NCBI GenBank assembly: GCA_945860415.1
Contig: CAMAQA010000011.1
Span: 1-50,426, forward strand
DNA length: 50,426 bases
Direction of reading: 5' to 3'
Source of the DNA: Bacteriovorax stolpii
GTDB taxonomy: Bacteria; Bdellovibrionota; UBA1018
The notes under the pieces were generated by a model. The model was not told the origin of the DNA. It did not search any database and saw only the letters and a program-made list of their open reading frames with translations. Of the stretch, positions 48,451 to 50,426 are shown piece after piece (within the stretch, counting starts at the first letter, position 1; each line of letters starts with the position of its first letter). The translations under genes and the position numbers were made by a program.

Positions 48451-50376
48451 ATGCCGAATGATTCAGTCGGCCGCTTCCATGACACTGGCTTCATGCTCTC
48501 TTCGTTTCGGTTGGCCTCAATAGTGGGATTTCTTCTGATGTCGAGTGATCCGGCGATGGCATCGCGCGCGACGCCATCGTTGGGGCTAGAGGACTGGACC
48601 AGACAGGATGTCGAGCGGATCTGGCGCAAGTCTGAACTTGCTGTGGCCACGCCGGAGATCGATTGGCAGCCAGCCCTCCAGCCTTCATACAGCATCGACT
48701 GCGGTGGCGACCGGAAAATCACCATCCGGGCAGGAGGCGCATCAGAGAGTGATCGCCGTGAACAAGTGTATGCAGCTCTCGCGGAGCTCGGTTTTGCGTT
48801 TCCCCACCCGCGAATTCAAATTTCCCCAAGCGCAGGTAGGATGGACCAGGCTTGCGGTCGCTCCGGCTCGTTTCGCGCTCGCGTTGCCAAGCGTGGATTT
48901 CACCTCCACACGATGCATCCTTCGGAGTGGGTCAATGGATTCCTGATGGATGACCTTTCCATCGCCGAAGATACGATTCGGTGGCTCGTGCGCAACCAGC
49001 AGAATCTCCTTCAGGTGCAGGTGCTCCGAACCTCGAACTTCGATCACCTGAGGCGGGCGCTCCAGCTCGCCCGTGAAGCGGGCCTCGAGACAGGCTTCAG
49101 TGCATCGTTTGCGATGCAGCAGCAGAAGGCTTTCTTCCTTGTGCCCCTGTGGGCCACCTTTTCGGACAGTGCTTGGAAACGTCCCCTTCGCGAGAGGCTG
49201 GGCTGGGTCCTCGACAACTTCGACTTCGACTTTCTTTGCGCGGAAATGGGTACTACTGAGTTCACCTCGACAGCCGCTGATCGCACGCTGGAGTGGATGG
49301 AGGAGACGAGGCGGATTCTGGCTGAACGCGGCAAGTATCTCGTCATCAAGATCCACACCTCGACGGGGCAGGAGGATCCGCGCTACGGCAACTACAACTT
49401 TCTGGCGCGCCACGCGAGCCGGGAGATCGGCGTGCTGCCTCATACGGTGATGTTCTACGGTCTGTCGGACGCCCAGACACCCATGTACGGGCGCAAGGAT
49501 TTTCAGGACATGCGGCAGTTCATGCTCGATGAGTCTGTTCGTCGGCCAACCTGGTACTATCCCGAAACGAGCTACTACGTGGGCATGGACATCGACGTGC
49601 CGATCTTTCTGACTGACTACCTTCTGGCCCGGCGGACCGACTTCGAGGACGTGGTGGCCAATCGAGTTGAAGGGCATCTGAACTTCACGACGGGGCACGA
49701 GCTTGGTTACTGGCTCTTTGACTGGAACCTCGCGCTCCAGGCCTGGCCACAATCGGCCGACGATCCTTGGCTCGCGCTGCGATTGCTCGGCGAGGACGTC
49801 GATGTTTGGAAGGCGATCACGAGCTATCAGCACGAGTACTTCAAGAAGCGCCAGGTGATTCGCCTGATCAGCTCATCGAATCTCATGGATGAGCTTCCGG
49901 GGTTTCATTCCATCCACGAGCGGACGCTGCTGCGACAGCTGCATCGCGATCGTACTCGACTGGCCGAGGAGATTCGGCTTCTCGAAGATGCCGTTCTCGC
50001 CCTGCCGTCGATCGAGGGTGTTCGCCATTCCGAGCTGAGAAAAATGCTCGAAGTCACTGAAGTTCGGGTCAGGCATGCGCTGGCGGTGAGGCGGATCATC
50101 GATGGCCGCGAGAAGTCGAAGTGGAGGACCGGGGCGGCTCGGCTCCGGCAGCAGGCGGAAGGTCTTCTGGCCGAGGTTCGTCGTGACCATGACCGCTATC
50201 CGCAGTCGATCGTCTTCAAGAGGGCGCGAAACGTGACCAGCTACGACGAAGGATACGGCCTGACTGCGGCACGGCTGCACTTCTGGAAGCGCGAGGAGGA
50301 GATGGCCGCAAATAGCCTTCACGCCGGCAATCCGTTCTTCATGAACTTCTACAATATTCGAAAGCTGCTTTTCTAG
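48451..50376 (+). CDS. Secreted protein resembling a GH20b/TIM-barrel glycosidase
   Basis: 641 residues from ATG 48451, or 627 from ATG 48493; either leads to a hydrophobic signal (RLASIVGFLLMSSDPAMASR). About 75-130 (DRKITIRAGG...YAALAELGFAFPHP) resembles the small N-terminal domain found before the barrel in GH20, GH67 and related enzymes. KRGFHLHTMHPSEWVNGF and later strands (FDFDFLCAEMGTTEF, KYLVIKIHTSTGQ, GYWLFDWNLALQAWP) suggest a TIM barrel. The C-terminal 140 residues are helical. The active-site acid pair is not certain, so the specific enzyme and even activity are unproven. Confidence 0.7.
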   Translation: MPNDSVGRFHDTGFMLSSFRLASIVGFLLMSSDPAMASRATPSLGLEDWTRQDVERIWRKSELAVATPEIDWQPALQPSYSIDCGGDRKITIRAGGASESDRREQVYAALAELGFAFPHPRIQISPSAGRMDQACGRSGSFRARVAKRGFHLHTMHPSEWVNGFLMDDLSIAEDTIRWLVRNQQNLLQVQVLRTSNFDHLRRALQLAREAGLETGFSASFAMQQQKAFFLVPLWATFSDSAWKRPLRERLGWVLDNFDFDFLCAEMGTTEFTSTAADRTLEWMEETRRILAERGKYLVIKIHTSTGQEDPRYGNYNFLARHASREIGVLPHTVMFYGLSDAQTPMYGRKDFQDMRQFMLDESVRRPTWYYPETSYYVGMDIDVPIFLTDYLLARRTDFEDVVANRVEGHLNFTTGHELGYWLFDWNLALQAWPQSADDPWLALRLLGEDVDVWKAITSYQHEYFKKRQVIRLISSSNLMDELPGFHSIHERTLLRQLHRDRTRLAEEIRLLEDAVLALPSIEGVRHSELRKMLEVTEVRVRHALAVRRIIDGREKSKWRTGAARLRQQAEGLLAEVRRDHDRYPQSIVFKRARNVTSYDEGYGLTAARLHFWKREEEMAANSLHAGNPFFMNFYNIRKLLF

Positions 50377-50426
50377 CCGTGAAGTCCTCCCCGTGATAGG
50401 GCGTGCGGCATGCGAAACGGTCTGGG

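Noticed and set aside
48742..49833. 363-codon minus-strand open frame
   Set aside because: Antisense to the glycosidase-like gene; no motifs.

Overview
This is a GC-rich (roughly 60% G+C by eye), gene-dense bacterial chromosome segment. It holds about 45 protein genes on both strands, most with short spacers or ATGA/GTGA stop-start overlaps. I found no rRNA, tRNA, CRISPR array, transposase or phage structural genes. The organism is Gram-negative: there are at least six lipobox lipoproteins, many Sec-signal secreted proteins, probable outer-membrane barrels, a periplasmic amidase, an OmpA/MotB peptidoglycan-binding domain and a periplasmic-type cytochrome c. The number of lineage-specific secreted proteins, a REC-PilZ regulator, a prepilin fused to an S74 chaperone domain and a Coq8-like kinase suggest a predatory or formerly 'deltaproteobacterial' lineage such as Bdellovibrionota/Oligoflexia. 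That placement is inference; no 16S is present.

Layout. 1-7.4 kb: an xerD, site-2-protease, trpS run on the minus strand, an orphan secreted gene bracketed by copies of a palindromic repeat, a Gly-tract lipoprotein, and a murein amidase divergent from mutY. 7.4-12.1 kb: a PAS histidine kinase split by a frameshift and coupled to a REC-PilZ response regulator, then a Coq8-like kinase and a DUF2062 membrane protein. 12.1-16.9 kb: a small secreted protein with a clear terminator, a GlpT-type transporter coupled to a lipoprotein glycerophosphodiesterase, a secreted cysteine-protease-like protein and a tyrosine-rich secreted protein. 17.1-23.2 kb: the prepilin-S74 fusion, a cytochrome c, a 1077-residue secreted protein ending in a Hint autoprocessing domain, and two small secreted proteins. 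23.2-31.5 kb: nuclease, TatD, TcdA, DUF1059, class I aldolase, a MASE1-like kinase with its receiver, and acetyl-CoA synthetase. 31.5-36.3 kb: a subtilase, a 964-residue secreted amidoligase-like protein and a lipoprotein.

36.4-42.7 kb: the most interesting locus. Six tightly coupled genes encode a secreted CsgG/FlgO-like protein with a probable outer-membrane barrel, a TPR lipoprotein, a membrane protein that looks like a FliF-type periplasmic ring region fused to a complete FliG-like cytoplasmic part, a cyclic-nucleotide-binding protein, MotA and MotB. No other flagellar genes are nearby. I read this as a self-contained, non-flagellar, ion-driven (probably rotary) machine that spans the envelope and may be gated by a cyclic nucleotide. 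It is the best candidate for an undescribed system here.

42.7-50.4 kb: an outer-membrane-type protein, a MORN lipoprotein, a 778-residue secreted protein, a permuted NlpC/P60-like secreted protein, a short-chain dehydrogenase and a secreted glycosidase-like protein. A second notable observation is a palindromic repeat family near 2.7-4.0 kb, one copy of which lies in frame inside xerD and is translated as an 18-residue loop.
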